Part shown: positions 12,001 through 21,867 of the stretch, one piece after another | How positions within the stretch are numbered: the first letter of the stretch is position 1 | Layout: each line of letters begins with the position of its first letter | Origin: Mesostigma viride | Taxonomy: Eukaryota > Streptophyta > Mesostigmatophyceae > Mesostigmatales > Mesostigmataceae | Assembly: GCA_009746045.1 (NCBI GenBank) | Contig: RPFO01001017.1 | Coordinates: 1-64,000 of the forward strand | DNA length: 64,000 bases | Reading direction: 5' to 3' | Notes under the pieces: model-generated | What the model saw: the letters and a program-made list of their open reading frames with translations, nothing else | Database searches by the model: none | Told to the model about the DNA's origin: nothing | Position numbers and translations under genes: made by a program

Positions 12001-12118
12001 GCTGCGTGCACGTATGCCCTCGACCGTGCAGTGGGAGGAGCTGGGCGAGTTTGAGAAGACGGACAACACCAATGTGACCTCGGAGTTTGCGTGCACGGGC
12101 ATAAACTGTGAGGCCTAG
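6048..12118 (+). CDS. Class II (adenosylcobalamin-dependent) ribonucleotide reductase, eight exons
   Basis: Exons 6048-6490, 6822-7046, 8320-8674, 9125-9413, 10037-10200, 10589-11008, 11333-11644 and 11963-12118 join in phase (2,364 bp, 787 aa). The protein resembles monomeric RTPR (the NrdJ class known from Lactobacillus leichmannii), which reduces ribonucleotides to deoxyribonucleotides using a cobalamin-derived thiyl radical. Visible landmarks: VMPSMRA in exon 2; first redox cysteine in GYNCAYC (C226); GGVRRSA in exon 4; NPCCE with C477 and E479 plus CNL with C488, at the same 11-residue spacing as the family's C408/C419; ITCIKPSGTVSQL in exon 6; and a C-terminal CTGINC pair (C780/C785, CX4C) that passes electrons from thioredoxin. 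The first ~145 residues before the SRYARW motif are longer than in bacteria and rich in R/S/A; the chosen ATG (MYSGSLKRGATR) could begin an organelle-targeting peptide, or an upstream start may be used. No catalytic residue is missing. Confidence 0.92.
7203..8110 (+). repeat. GC-rich 9-bp tandem array inside RNR intron 2
   Basis: Intron 2 of the reductase gene (7047-8319) is almost entirely tandem repeat. Blocks in order are GGTTGCGGT (about 7203-7395), GGTTGGGG-like G-runs (7396-7515), GGTTGGGGC (7516-7690), then GGTGGCCGT with GGTGGCCCT variants (7715-8100). Because the period is 9, no stop occurs in several frames on either strand, so long Gly/Trp/Val/His-Gly-type reading frames appear; they are artefacts. 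The G-runs at 7396-7700 on the coding strand fit G-quadruplex consensus (four or more G-runs with TT loops). Confidence 0.95.
8655..8895 (+). repeat. Three tandem decayed copies of RNR exon 3 end plus splice donor
   Basis: The exon 3 terminus (CCCTCAACGAGCTG followed by donor GTGAGCGTCAG) recurs downstream in intron 3 as CCCTCAATGAGCTGATGGGC (about 8751) and CCCTTAACGAGCTGGTCAGC (about 8842). Spacings are 90 and 91 bp. Flanking text such as TCTGGCC also repeats. The copies are too diverged to be exons. They look like old tandem duplications of an exon/donor junction. Confidence 0.75.
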
Positions 12119-12775
12119 AGCGAGCCAGTTTACAAAGCAGAGGGCATGGGGCACTCGGATGACTCCTTGCCAAAACTGCTGTGGCGTCAAACTGCTGATC
12201 GGCTACAATTTTGTTGACCCGTCCGGTCCACGCGTGGCGGTATTCCGCCTTCCCGCCACGAGTGTTTAGTGCGGTGTACATCTCCAGTATTTTTACCTTC
12301 AAAAATTGGGACAACCAATGTTGCCTTACTTTATGTCCACGTTTCTCATGGCGTTTCTGTATAGCTTAGGTGAGAACAGTGTAGAAGCAGCAGTCCATTC
12401 GAGGTAAACTTCAGGGGACCCTATGGCACTCTCCGCTTCTAGGGAGTGCATGCTGATGCAAGTGTTATTACTTTTTCCTGCTCATGGGTTTTACAAGGGC
12501 GATTGGGAATGGCCCAGTGCCGATCTAATAGGCAATAGAACCCAGATGGGCATTGCGGGCAGATCTGTAATCTTTTACTGGCTGCTTTTATTTATCTTCT
12601 TCTCTTTTTTTTTTTTAATGAAAATGCTTTCCTGTTGTTGACTTGGAGTAAAGCCGCCCCGTCGGAGTATCCTAGGCGTTGTCTCCGCCCAAGCTTGTCC
12701 CTCAAAGAGCAGCGTGGGCACGGGTGCAGGTGGGTGGGTGGGAGCTGCAAAAAGGCCTCCTTACATCCACATCAT
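12119..12775. other. RNR 3' flank
   Basis: Sequence after the reductase stop at 12116-12118. It presumably contains the 3' UTR. There is a T-rich stretch at 12590-12620 but no recognisable gene; repeats start at about 12776. Confidence 0.5.
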
Positions 12776-12931
12776 CATTCATTCATCATTCATGCATTCA
12801 TTCATTCATTCATTCATTCATTCATTCATTCATTCATTCATTCATTCATTCATTCATTCATTCATTCATTCATTCATTCATTCATTCATTCATTCATTCA
12901 TTCATTCATTCATTCATTCATTCATTCATTC
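12776..12931. repeat. (CATT)n microsatellite
   Basis: Nearly perfect tetranucleotide array of CATT, followed at 12933 by a truncated half-LINE ORF1. The same unit forms the 3' tail of that element at 13508-13697, so the two arrays bracket it. Confidence 0.95.
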
Positions 12932-12932
12932 A

Positions 12933-13507
12933 CAACGACGACGGGAGCTATGGCCGACCTACCTCCAGCTCCGGCAGACGGCGGGGCAGAAGCCGGTCTA
13001 CTGGAAGGGGGCGGACATCTACGTCGCCCACAAGCCCTGGCAGGCGACCCCTGCCGCCCCAGCCACCCCAACCACCCCAGCCTAGGGAATGTAGCAGTAG
13101 TGTAGACTAGAAAGCTTAGCTATGTGGCCATGTATGCCTACGTGATGGGCCCACACCAGCCCTTGCAACAGCCGTAGCAATTTCGAGTCATGCTTTGCCC
13201 ATGCAGGGAGTTACTCTCTGCTGAGAGGCCATGTGTACACCAGCTATAGCCTAGCCACATACCTTCCACCCCATATGTCATGCAGGCCTTCTAGGCCCTC
13301 TCCTCAAGCCGCCTTGTGTGCTTGTGCTTGTTTAGGAGGCATGAACCATCATGGTGGTGCAGGTGCACCTTGTGCACCCAGAGCAGGTGATAGTTGTCCA
13401 TCCTCCACCTGCAGGTTGTCGCCCTGATTGTACTACAAACCCACAGATGCCCCTTTCTCAGGGCTATGTGCATGTTACATGCATATGCCCCCCACGGAGC
13501 TATGATT
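12933..13507 (+). mobile_element. 5'-truncated half-LINE (ORF1 C-terminus and 3' UTR)
   Basis: Begins inside the C-terminal domain of the retroelement ORF1 ([14 protein letters not shown]... VYWKGADIYV... HKPWQ) and reaches the stop at about 13083. A ~400 bp 3' UTR follows, shared with copies at 18744-19140 (minus), 30950-31209 (minus) and 31353-31625 (plus). The UTR runs directly into a (CATT)n tail. No reverse transcriptase lies between ORF1 and the tail. Confidence 0.75.
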
Positions 13508-13697
13508 TTCATTCATTCATTCATTCATTCATTCATTCATTCATTCATTCATTCATTCATTCATTCATTCATTCATTCATTCATTCATTCATTCATTCAT
13601 TCATTCATTCATTCATTCATTCATTCATTCATTCATTCATTCATTCATTCATTCATTCATTCATTCATTCATTCATTCATTCATTCATTCATTCATA
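13508..13697 (+). repeat. (CATT)n 3' tail of half-LINE
   Basis: About 47 uninterrupted CATT units right after the shared half-LINE 3' UTR. Related copies end instead in AATT or CAATT runs, so the tail is a variable microsatellite. Confidence 0.9.
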
Positions 13698-14305
13698 ACA
13701 TATCTCCATGGGGAGCATGTGTAACACCTATCCCTGAGAGGGGGCTTATGGTTTTTTATACATTCTGGGCTACAACCTGCAGGTGGGGGATGTAAACTGC
13801 CACCTAGTACTCTGCCAGGTGCACATGCAAGGTGCACCTCCACCACCACGATGTATCAAACGTAAATTAAGGCCTGGCATGGGGACCCATGCCAGGGACC
13901 CATGGATGTTGCATTAAGAATTTAGCCATGCTATGCCATGCAGAGAGATGCTCTCTGTCGAGAAGCCATGCCCTAGCTCTTGTATAGCCATGATGATCTT
14001 CCCCCACATGACATACTCCCCCTTAGCTGGGCATAGTGTGAAGATCATGAGGGTGCCGGTGCCCTTGAGGCACCTAGAGCAAGTGCTGCTTACATTCCAC
14101 TCTTGCAGGAAGTAGCCTAGAATGTATTAAAAGCCATATGCCCCTTCTCAGGGATATGTGCTACATTGACTCCCAACGGAGTGATGTTGATAATTAATTA
14201 ATTAATTAATGGGGACGTACGTGTAATACATAGTGGTGCAGGTGCACTTCGTGCACCCAGAGCTGGTGTAGTTTACACCAGGCTACCCTTGCAGGAAGTA
14301 GCCCA
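13698..14305. mobile_element. Overlapping fragments of half-LINE 3' UTRs
   Basis: Contains several partial copies, in both orientations, of the dispersed 3' UTR module (CTCCGTGGGGAGC... CCCTGAGA... ACCTGCAGGTGG... and CATGCCCTAGCTCTTGTATAG). They are separated by TTAATTAATT tails at about 14190-14208 and 14305-14321. No coding capacity. Confidence 0.6.
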
Positions 14306-14402
14306 TTAATTAATTAATTAAGAACATAGCTCCGTGGGGAGCATATGTAACACATAGCCCTGAGAAAGGGGCATCTATGGGTTTGTCCCCCTCAAGCTTC
14401 TT

Positions 14403-15423
14403 ATGCGGCTCATCCTGAACCGCCTGCGCACGGCCCTGGACGGTCACCTCAGCGAGACTCAGCACGGCTTCCGTTCAGGTCGCAACACAGTACAGGCGCT
14501 CTTCGCTACTCGCCGCCTGGTGGAGGAACTGCAACGCCTTCAGCCTGGTGAGTCCCCTTTGCACCTTGTGCTGGTGGACTTCATCAAAGCCTTCGATTCG
14601 GTTTTCTGGCCTGCGCTTTGGGCGGACATCCTCGAGTTGTTCCGGATCCCCCGCCCCCTGATTGCTGTCATCCGCAACCTGTATGAAGGGTCCACCACTT
14701 CGGTGCGCACTTCTTACGGGACCACGCCCCCATGCCCTTTATAGAAGGGTGTGTGGCAGGGCTGCGTGCTGTCGCCCTACCTGTTTGATTATTGTTGTCG
14801 AATACGTAATGATTCAGGCGCGCAAGCGATTTGCCCGCATTGTGGGCAGGGAACCAGGAGTGCAGGTTGCTAACAAATTCTGGCATGGCGGTGCGGACAC
14901 GGAGATTCGGCTGGCAGACATCATCTACGCAGACGACACCACCCTCTTCGAGGACACTGGGCACGTGCAGACATGGCTTGACTGCCTGGCTCTCGAGGCC
15001 CGTGCAGTGGGGCTTGAGGTCAGCAAGAAGACAGAGGCCCTGGCGGTTGGGCTCACCAACTCACCGCCGCCCCTCTATCTCCTAGACGGCTCTCGAGTCC
15101 AGTATCGGGACCGCGTTAAGCTGCTAGGCAGCCTGCTCCCCAGCTGCGAGGCCGATGTGGACCATCGCATCTCCCTCGCCTGGCACGCTTTACGCCAGTA
15201 CCGGGCCCTGTGGCGCAAGCCCCTGGGCAAGATCGAGAAACAGGACCTGTTCAAGGTCCTCGTCCTTCCTGTTCTCACGTATGGACCCTCACCGCCGACC
15301 TGGCCCGCAAGCTGGACGGCGCGGTCACCAGCATGCTGCGTTCCATTTTCGTAGTAGGATATGCTGCTCACGTCCGCAATGAGGACCTGTACCAGGGCAT
15401 GCCCTATATCACCAGCACCATTA
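14403..15423 (+). pseudogene. LINE A reverse transcriptase (broken)
   Basis: Non-LTR reverse transcriptase. The finger/palm segment HGFRSGRNTVQAL... LVLVDFIKAFDSVFWPAL is followed by a stop after the ...TSYGTT segment near 14743; the frame then shifts to WQGCVLSPYL and the catalytic YADDTTLFED (about 14926-14955), then continues to VLVLPVLTYG. A second frameshift falls near 15285, and the domain is finally cut by the half-LINE inserted at 15428. The conserved FxxAFDS and YADD motifs remain, but the copy cannot encode a working enzyme. The missing C-terminal part is at 18223-18546 (RRLQLVGHLARTNQVD...). Confidence 0.85.
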
Positions 15424-15583
15424 AGCAACATGGCACGAGCCACGAGCCACGAGGTAGCCATGGCTGTCGGAGCTCATAACTTTCACGTTTGAGCACCGAA
15501 TTCAGCTGTGAATATCACAATCGCTTCGTCTTTCTTAGACGCACATGCTGATATAATTTTCCGAAGCTATAACGCACTATACG

Positions 15584-17781
15584 ATGAGCAAACGCCTCTC
15601 GACGCAACGCAGCCTGGCGGCTGCGCTCAGCAATGAAAATACGTCTGCAGCCCCGGCTGCAGCTTCGCCAACCGGCCCAGAAGGCAGCGGCGCCACTAGC
15701 CAAGCTCTAGTGGTCGCCCAGCCCCCTGCTGAGCCCGCCTCGCCCGCAGCGTCGCCTGAACCCAAGCGCAGTCGCTCTGCCGAGCCGAGTTGGATAGCGG
15801 CCGACTTTGTCGCCGAAGCCAGCCAGCCCGGCTTCCTTGACACGCTTACCACGGAACGCATCCTGGTCTGCGTGTTTCAGGGAACGCACGCCTCGCTTCT
15901 TGCACTATGCAAGCAGCTCTTCAACCAAGGTCGCCTCTTTGACCCTCGCTGGATTCGTATCTCCTGTTTCGACACCATTCCCAGCCTCCACCGCCCCTAC
16001 CTCCAGCATGTCGCTCTCTTTTCCCTCCTTGGACGCTCCATCGGGGAGCTTTGGCCCCCCAAGCCTCTCACCACCACCTTAACCGAATCCTCCATCCGCT
16101 CACTCCTTAAGGAGGCCCTCGAGGAGCACGTGGACCCCATTGCTGCAGATGTGGCGGCCATCGGCGGCACGCTGACTGCCGAGCTTCCCCTCCTTTCCAC
16201 CGCCACCTCCACCATCTCCACCGCCACCTCCACCCGATTACAATTCGTTCAAGTGGCCCGCCGGAGCGGCTGTACAATTTTTCCCAGTGAGCGCGCTGCC
16301 AAGTGTACTTGTGGGCAAATTTTTAGGTGCCCCGTCACTTCGAGGTACTAAAAATTAGGCTACGGTACGAATTCAGCGAATTTCAGCGAATTTTCAGTCG
16401 AACCAAAGGAAGTGACGCCAAGTACCAAAAAGTTTCCGTTACGAATTTTCAGCCCAACACTCGCGCAAAATGAAGTGACGGCAACTACCAAAACGTTTCC
16501 GTTACGAATTTTCACTCCCACACGTTTGCACAAAAGGAAGTGACGGCAACTACCAAAAAGTTTCCGTTACGAATTTTCAGTCCCACACTTCGCGCAAATT
16601 TTAGTAGGGCTGCACGCAAGCTACCTTTCAAAATTTTGCGCTAGTATGGAACGCATTTCATTCGTCTGGAGGAACGCTGCCCGCCAACTACCCCCGTTCA
16701 GAATGTTCCGCCGAAATTTACTTGAGATTTGGAAATCTGAACGTGCGCGCAAATTTTAGTAGGGCTGCACGCAAGCTACCTTTCAAAATTTTGCGCAAGT
16801 ATGGAACGCAATTCATTCGTCCGGAGGAATGCTGCTCGTCAACTGCCCCCGTTCAGAAAGTTGCGCCGAACTTTACTTGAGATTTGGAAATCTGAACGTG
16901 CGGTTGGAGTTTCGCGGGGAAACCCAAGTTCCCAAGTAATTCACCAATGACGCGCTTCGAACACTTGCCCGCTAAAACCTAAGCAGCCGCTCCGGCTGGC
17001 CACTTAAACGAAACTTGATTGGCTCCTCGCCTCCTCCACCGCCACCACCTCCACCTCCGACGCCATCACCGCCCAGCTCCGTGACATCGACCAGCGTCTT
17101 AAGGACAACGCCATCGCTATCGAGGTTCTGCAGAACACCGCAGGCCTCACCGCCCAGGCGGTGAAGGACATTGCCGCCAAGCCAGCCCCGGCTGGCCTGG
17201 CCGGCGATGCTCCTCCCATCACCACCTGGGCGGACATGCTTAAGCAACATACCACCTCCACCACCTCCGCCGTCGCAGCCCAGCTCCAGCGGCAGACGCT
17301 TGACCTCCGCGAGGAGGCCGAGCTCTCCAAGCGCAGCCTCAACGCCATCCTCAAGAACTTCGACCTGGTGGAAGGTGAGAATTCCGAGAAGCTTGCACGT
17401 GCGTTTGAGAGCAAAATCCTTGCACGCATGGGCCTCCTTGGTGAGATTAAGCTGACCGCCCACCGCCTCCCCCGCGCGCGGGGTAAGGCAGGGGCGCCTC
17501 CGCTTCTTCTCATCTTTAAGAGCCCAGCGGACAAGGTTTCGTTCCTCAGACGCCGCAAGCGGCTCGAGAACACTCCCTTCACCGTGGACGACGACTTGAC
17601 CCTGGCGCAGCAACAACGGCGACGGGAGCTATGGCCGACCTACCTCCATGCAGCTCCGGCAGACCAAGGCGGGCCAGCCGGTGTACTGGAAGGGGGCGGA
17701 CATCTACGTCGGCCACAAGCCCTGGCACGCGACCCCCTCAACCACCGCGGCCCCAGCGACTCCGGCAGCCCCAGCCTAGGG
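15584..17781 (+). pseudogene. Half-LINE ORF1 protein, interrupted by a DNA element
   Basis: The first part (from ATG 15584 to about 16240) begins MSKRLSTQRSLAAAL, then a Ala/Pro/Ser-rich stretch with KRSRSAEPSW and a helical middle (GELWPPKPLTTTLTESSIR). After the inserted element it resumes at about 17030 with a coiled-coil-like region (QLRDIDQRLKDNAIAIEVLQ), LPRARGKAGAPPLLLIFKS (RRM-like segment) and a terminal [20 protein letters not shown]. This order resembles LINE ORF1 RNA-binding proteins (coiled coil, RRM, C-terminal domain); the function is inferred. A small insertion near 17645 shifts the frame before the conserved VYWKGADIYV end, so the copy is dead. Confidence 0.75.
16240..17017. 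mobile_element. Non-autonomous DNA transposon inserted in half-LINE ORF1
   Basis: Inverted termini at 16246-16272 and 16984-17010 match at 25 of 27 positions (left arm CGTTCAAGTGGCCCGCCGGA...). Between them is non-coding DNA with two internal direct-repeat families: AAGTGACGGCAACTACCAAA...GTTTCCGTTACGAATTTTCA three times (about 16395-16600) and a ~95 bp unit starting CGCGCAAATTTTAGTAGGGC twice (about 16598-16690 and 16747-16840). It splits ORF1, and the related half-LINE copy 2 lacks it. GATT occurs on both sides and may be the target duplication. Confidence 0.7.
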
Positions 17782-18222
17782 GAATACAGCAGCAGTAGAA
17801 TAGATAGACAGTGGCCTTGTACATGCCCGCCTACTAAAGGCACTAACTATACCAGCTGATGCCTAGCATTTTTAGTCATGTACATGTGTGCCTATGATGA
17901 GCCAGGTGCCTCCAGATGATACCTAGCTTTATTTAATTATGCCGTGCCCATGCAGGGGGTCACTCCCTGCTGAGAAGCCATGCCCTAGCTCTTGTATAGC
18001 CATGTTGATCTTCCCCCACATGACATACTCCCCCTTAGCTGGGCATAGTGTGAAGATCATGAGGGTGTAGGTGCCCCTGGTGCACCTAGTAGAGCAAGTG
18101 TTGTTTACATTCCCACCCTTGCAGGAATTAGCTTAGAATGTATGATAGGCCATATGCCCCTTCTCTGGGCTATGTGCTACATATACTCCCAACGGAGTTA
18201 TGTTACAATTCAATTCAATTCA

Positions 18223-18733
18223 ATTAAGCAACGACGCCTGCAGCTAGTAGGGCACCTAGCTCGCACCAACCAGGTAGACACCTCACGTGGCCCCCCCGCA
18301 GGACTGCGATCGCCAGCCCAGCCTGGCCGGCACCTCCTGACGTGGGCTGGGCCCAGTGATGTTCGACGCCGCAAGGCCCGCACCTTCAAAGGACAGCTAG
18401 TAGAGGACATGGGGGGCCTAGGCCTCTCCGTGATTTGGAAGAAGATGATGGACAAGGCCAAGTGGGCCCAGGTCATAGAGGACAACGAGCCCCCCCCAGT
18501 GGGGAAGCGCCCGCGTGTGCAATCCCGTGGGAGGCACGCCAGATAGCTCCCCTAGGGCAGCGTGCGGCTGCCTAGATAGATGTTGTAGTTAGCATGCTGT
18601 TAGATAGATGTAGTATTTAGCCGATGTAGATAGATTAGACCGGTAGGACTGTTTGCACCCATCCATCCATCCATCCATCGGGGTTAATGCTCCGTGACTC
18701 CCCAACGGGAGCACAAGTCTAATTAATTAATTA
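18223..18733 (+). mobile_element. LINE A 3' part (ORF2 C-terminus, UTR, tail)
   Basis: Continues the element interrupted at 15428. It encodes QLVGHLARTNQVDTSRGPPA and GGLGLSVIWKKMMDKAKWAQ, with a basic end (GKRPRVQSRGRHAR) and stop at 18544-18546. The UTR has a (CCAT)n tract at 18660-18678, then the conserved 3' terminus and an (AATT)n tail. Confidence 0.8.
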
Positions 18734-19510
18734 ATGGGTTTGTAATACAATCAGGGCGACAACCTGCAGGTGGAGGATGTACAACTATCACCTGCTCTGG
18801 GTGCACAAGGTGCACCTGCACCGCCATGATGGTTCATGCCTCCTAATCGAGCCTCACACAAGGCGGCTTGAGGAGAGGGCCTAGAAGGCCTGCATGACAT
18901 ATCGGGTGGAAGGTATATATGGCTAGGCTATAGTTGGTGTACACATGGCATCTCAGCAGAGAGTAACTCCCTGCATGGGCAAAGCATGACTCGAAATTGC
19001 TACGGCTATTGCAAGGGCTGGTGTGGGCCCATCACGTAGGCATACATCAGGGATTCTCCCGATTTCTGGCCTGCGCTGGTTGTCTCCTTGATACATGGCC
19101 ACATCACTAAGCTTTCTAGTCTACTACACTACTGCTATATTCCCTAGGCTGGGGTGGCTGGGGTGGCTGGGGCGGCAGGGGTCGCCTGCCAGGGCTTGTG
19201 GGCGACGTAGATGTCCGCCCCCTTCCAGTAGACCGGCTTCTGCCCCGCCGTCTGCCGGAGCTGGAGGTAGGTCGGCCATAGCTCCCGTCGCCGTTGTTGC
19301 TGCGTCAAGGTCAAGTCGTCGTCCAGCGTGTAGGAGGTCCCCCCAAGCCGCTTGCGACGCTTGAGGAACTCCATCTTATCCGCCATGGTGTCAAAGGTGA
19401 GGAGCAAGGGGGAGGGGCCGGCCTTACCCCGCGAGCGGGGAAGGCGGGTCACCCCCCGCGGCTTGCCCTTACCAGTGAGAGCCATGGGGACAAGGATTTT
19501 GTTCTCAAAC

Positions 19511-20486
19511 GTACGCCACGTCACCGGCGGTGGACACGTGTGTAGTACTCCTACACACACAGATCTCGAATGATTTATCTAGTGCAAAATCCGAATGGCT
19601 TGCATCACTCCCCGGAAAGGAGAACTTTTGCCGCGGTTGGACTGTAGGGCCGTGTCAGCTGGCGATATGCCTTAGTTAGGATCCGACGGAGACGTCCGTC
19701 CTATATAGTCAGCAAAAGTTGGTGCGAGAGGTCCCCAGTTCGATTCCGACCGGCCTGGATACATTTGCAGATCGCGTTTTCCGCGGACCGGCACTGAACG
19801 CGGCAAATGGTCGAGTTCTACCGTCGCAGGCACGCATGCTAGATTATTCATCGCGGCCAAATCATTGCTGGATCATGTGACCCCCGTGCAAATCTGTACC
19901 AACAAAGGCAGCGAATTTGCAAATATTGCAGATCTTGCTATGAAACATCATAATAGAACATCACTTTTAACCATCGGCTTAATTTTTTCGCCTGTCGCCC
20001 GCCGGATTCAGTAGCCATATTTTAACGGAACGCACGTCGCCATGGCCACCTCCGCACGCCCGGTGCGCGCACTGTGCACCACAATTTCACGGTCCGTCGG
20101 TACCGTCCCGACTTTTTCAGTTTGGCGCCAAAAAAGTCCCGGCCGGGTGTCGGTCATGTCCCCTTAAGGCGTGAATGCTAATTATCGGCCGGGCGATACT
20201 CCCTTAACTTTGCAACCACCCGTCACGAAGTTCGCTTTATTTAGGGGAAAGGACTCGTCTTCCATGGAGCGTTGGATTCAAGGTCCAAAGCTCCACCGAC
20301 TAGATCCCACCCCTTTTTGGATGGTCGGTCCCGTCGTTCCAGTTTCTTGCTACATATCAAGCAAGGAGACAACCAGCGCCGGCAGGCCAGAAATCGGGAG
20401 AATCCGGACCATGGTAGCTCGTAAGCTCGAGCCTGCCGTTATCTTGTCCGCGTGATCGAGTCGCTCATGATGAATATATATCTTGA
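19511..20486. other. Unassigned sequence
   Basis: No gene recognised. It includes a CTTAAGGCGTGAATG string at about 20164 shared with the candidate MITE at 3051-3281, and a tRNA B-box-like AGTTCGATTCC near 19738 without a credible tRNA fold around it. Confidence 0.4.
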
Positions 20487-20763
20487 CCTGGAGGGCCAGC
20501 GGGCCCCATGGTCGGCGCGGACCTGGACGTCATATTGGCGTCAGCGCTTGTCGGTGGCGCTGACTCGGGCCATGGCTGACATCATGCTCCGCCGTACGCG
20601 GGCTGATTTTGCGGTGCAGCAGGGCTATTAGGTTCCTCCCGTTAGGCGTTTCCATTGGTCTTATCGTAGTATAGAGCTTTGACATGGCTCTGTATATAGG
20701 TTTATAGCTGGGCGTTTGCTTTGGTTTGAGTGATTTCACTCTGCTGTAAGTAATTATATTTTT
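20487..20763 (+). mobile_element. 5'-truncated LINE C 3' end
   Basis: A 277-bp fragment encoding the end of the LINE C protein (RTWTSYWRQRLSVALTRAMA... RRTRADFAVQQGY, stop at about 20628), then a 3' UTR ending in ATTATATTTTTAATATA. It is flanked by a 14-bp duplication, AATATATATCTTGA (20473-20486, 20764-20777), as expected for target-primed insertion. Confidence 0.85.
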
Positions 20764-21236
20764 AATATATATCTTGATACATCTACCCACTTACCCGAAA
20801 TACTGAACTGTCGTTGTTGTTGTTGGATCGCACGCGGGTATGCCCAGCCAGACTTCAGTATGGCGTATATAGATCAGGTATAGATATGCATAATTTCGTC
20901 ATGTAACAGTTCAGCTCAGTTCACCGTATCATTTTAGAATCTATATCGTAACTTGATCGTATCGTAATCTGGAGTTGGTTAGTTAGTTGAATCCCACGCC
21001 GCACATGGGCAGCAGAGTCGAAAAGAGTAGGGGGGACATCCAGGATAAACAGCACACTCGGTCACCGGTCCGGCGCGGCACCTCGGGACGTCGAGCGAGC
21101 TCCCGACTGAAAGGAAGATACAGCGAAAACTCGATTGGCGGGAATCCGGTACATAATTGGCCAGAAAATAAATGATTCGCCAGAAGGTACGGCGGGACGG
21201 TTTCTCGTCAATAGCCGTCAGGCGTCATGATTGTGC

Positions 21237-21315
21237 ATACACCGCCAGCTTGTTCCAAAATCCAAGTCTCAAGATCTTACACCTGGGCTTCTTAAACCTC
21301 AAGCTGGCGGTGTAT
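21237..21315. repeat. Perfect 16-bp inverted repeat
   Basis: ATACACCGCCAGCTTG at 21237-21252 and its exact reverse complement at 21300-21315 enclose 47 bp. It could be a small foldback element; function unknown. Confidence 0.6.
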
Positions 21316-21419
21316 AACGATTGCGCACGTGACCACTGACCACGTGTTGTTAGGAGAGTAATTGTAAACAGCAGAATCCTGAGTTGTTGTTGTTGTTGGA
21401 AACTGACCACGTGTAGATA

Positions 21420-21545
21420 ACAAATATTGGGTCAAGTCAAGTCAAGTCGAGTCAAGTATCTTTCCTCACCTCTTTGGTCCATAATTGGCTAATAAAAATA
21501 TACCCGTTTCCCCGAAAGTCAAGTCAAGTCAAGTATCTAATTACC
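21420..21545 (+). mobile_element. Remnant of LINE E 3' end with (GTCAA)n runs
   Basis: The 50-bp core at about 21467-21518 (CTCACCTCTTTGGTCCATAA, then TTGGCTAATAAAA...CCCGTTTCCCCGAAA) is the same sequence as the 3' end of the minus-strand LINE at 62650-62702. GTCAA repeats flank it on both sides. Confidence 0.6.
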
Positions 21546-21867
21546 CAGACAGATATTGTATAGCGGCCGAGGGCCGAAATATTTTTGTATATCGGATGGC
21601 ATAACTATCTATATCTAAGACGTGTAGGTATAACGGCTGTCAAAATCATGCAAATAATTTAATAACCACGTGCTCGGAGGCAAAAGTGGGGCGGACGTGC
21701 AAATTTGCTGGCATGGCTTGCGACGTCGTCAATGCGACTGCCCACGCGCGCTCCCAATAGTGAGACGTTGGCAAGCCACGCGCTGAAGCATTGTTGCGTA
21801 ATTACTACTAGCTGCGGTGGCCGACATATATGCACTGACTTGATCAGTGCAGGAAGCAGGAAACGAG

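Larger units (their letters stand above)
15429..18222 (+). mobile_element. Half-LINE copy 1 (ORF1 only), inserted in LINE A
   Basis: Complete-looking insertion flanked by ATTAAGCAA on both sides. Its 5' end reads CATGGCACGAGCCACGAGCC; then come a short leader (GGAGCTCATAACTTTCACG...), ORF1, a ~430 bp 3' UTR and a (CAATT)n tail. Without the DNA element nested at about 16240-17017 it is about 2.0 kb, like copy 2 at 25973-29328 (about 2.1 kb without its nested LINE A). There is no reverse transcriptase or endonuclease frame in either copy. Confidence 0.8.
14387..18733 (+). mobile_element. LINE A copy (non-LTR retrotransposon), interrupted
   Basis: The plus-strand element consists of 14387-15428 and 18223-18733, split by a half-LINE at 15429-18222 that is flanked by the 9-bp duplication ATTAAGCAA (15420-15428, 18223-18231). 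The outer insertion is flanked by ATGGGTTTGT. The 5' end is truncated within the reverse transcriptase. The 3' end carries the ORF2 C-terminus (stop near 18544), a UTR with (CATC)n, then the terminal motif GACTCCCCAACGGGAGCAC and an (AATT)n tail. Other copies with the same 3' end are 23685-23966 and 26035-27250, both minus. Confidence 0.85.
14306..19510 (-). mobile_element. Outer half-LINE copy (minus), split by a nested LINE
   Basis: A minus-strand half-LINE fragment. Its 3' tail and UTR lie at 14306-14386; the rest of the UTR and the ORF1 C-terminal part (stop near 19144, reading up to about 19510) lie at 18744-19510. The two parts are separated by a plus-strand LINE A copy flanked by the 10-bp duplication ATGGGTTTGT (14377-14386 and 18734-18743). 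The uninterrupted junction exists at about 31005-31030, confirming the empty site. Confidence 0.8.

Noticed and set aside
19690-19765. tRNA gene or tRNA-derived SINE around AGTTCGATTCC
   Set aside because: The B-box word is present but the flanking bases do not pair as a T-stem, and no acceptor stem or clear A-box can be drawn.
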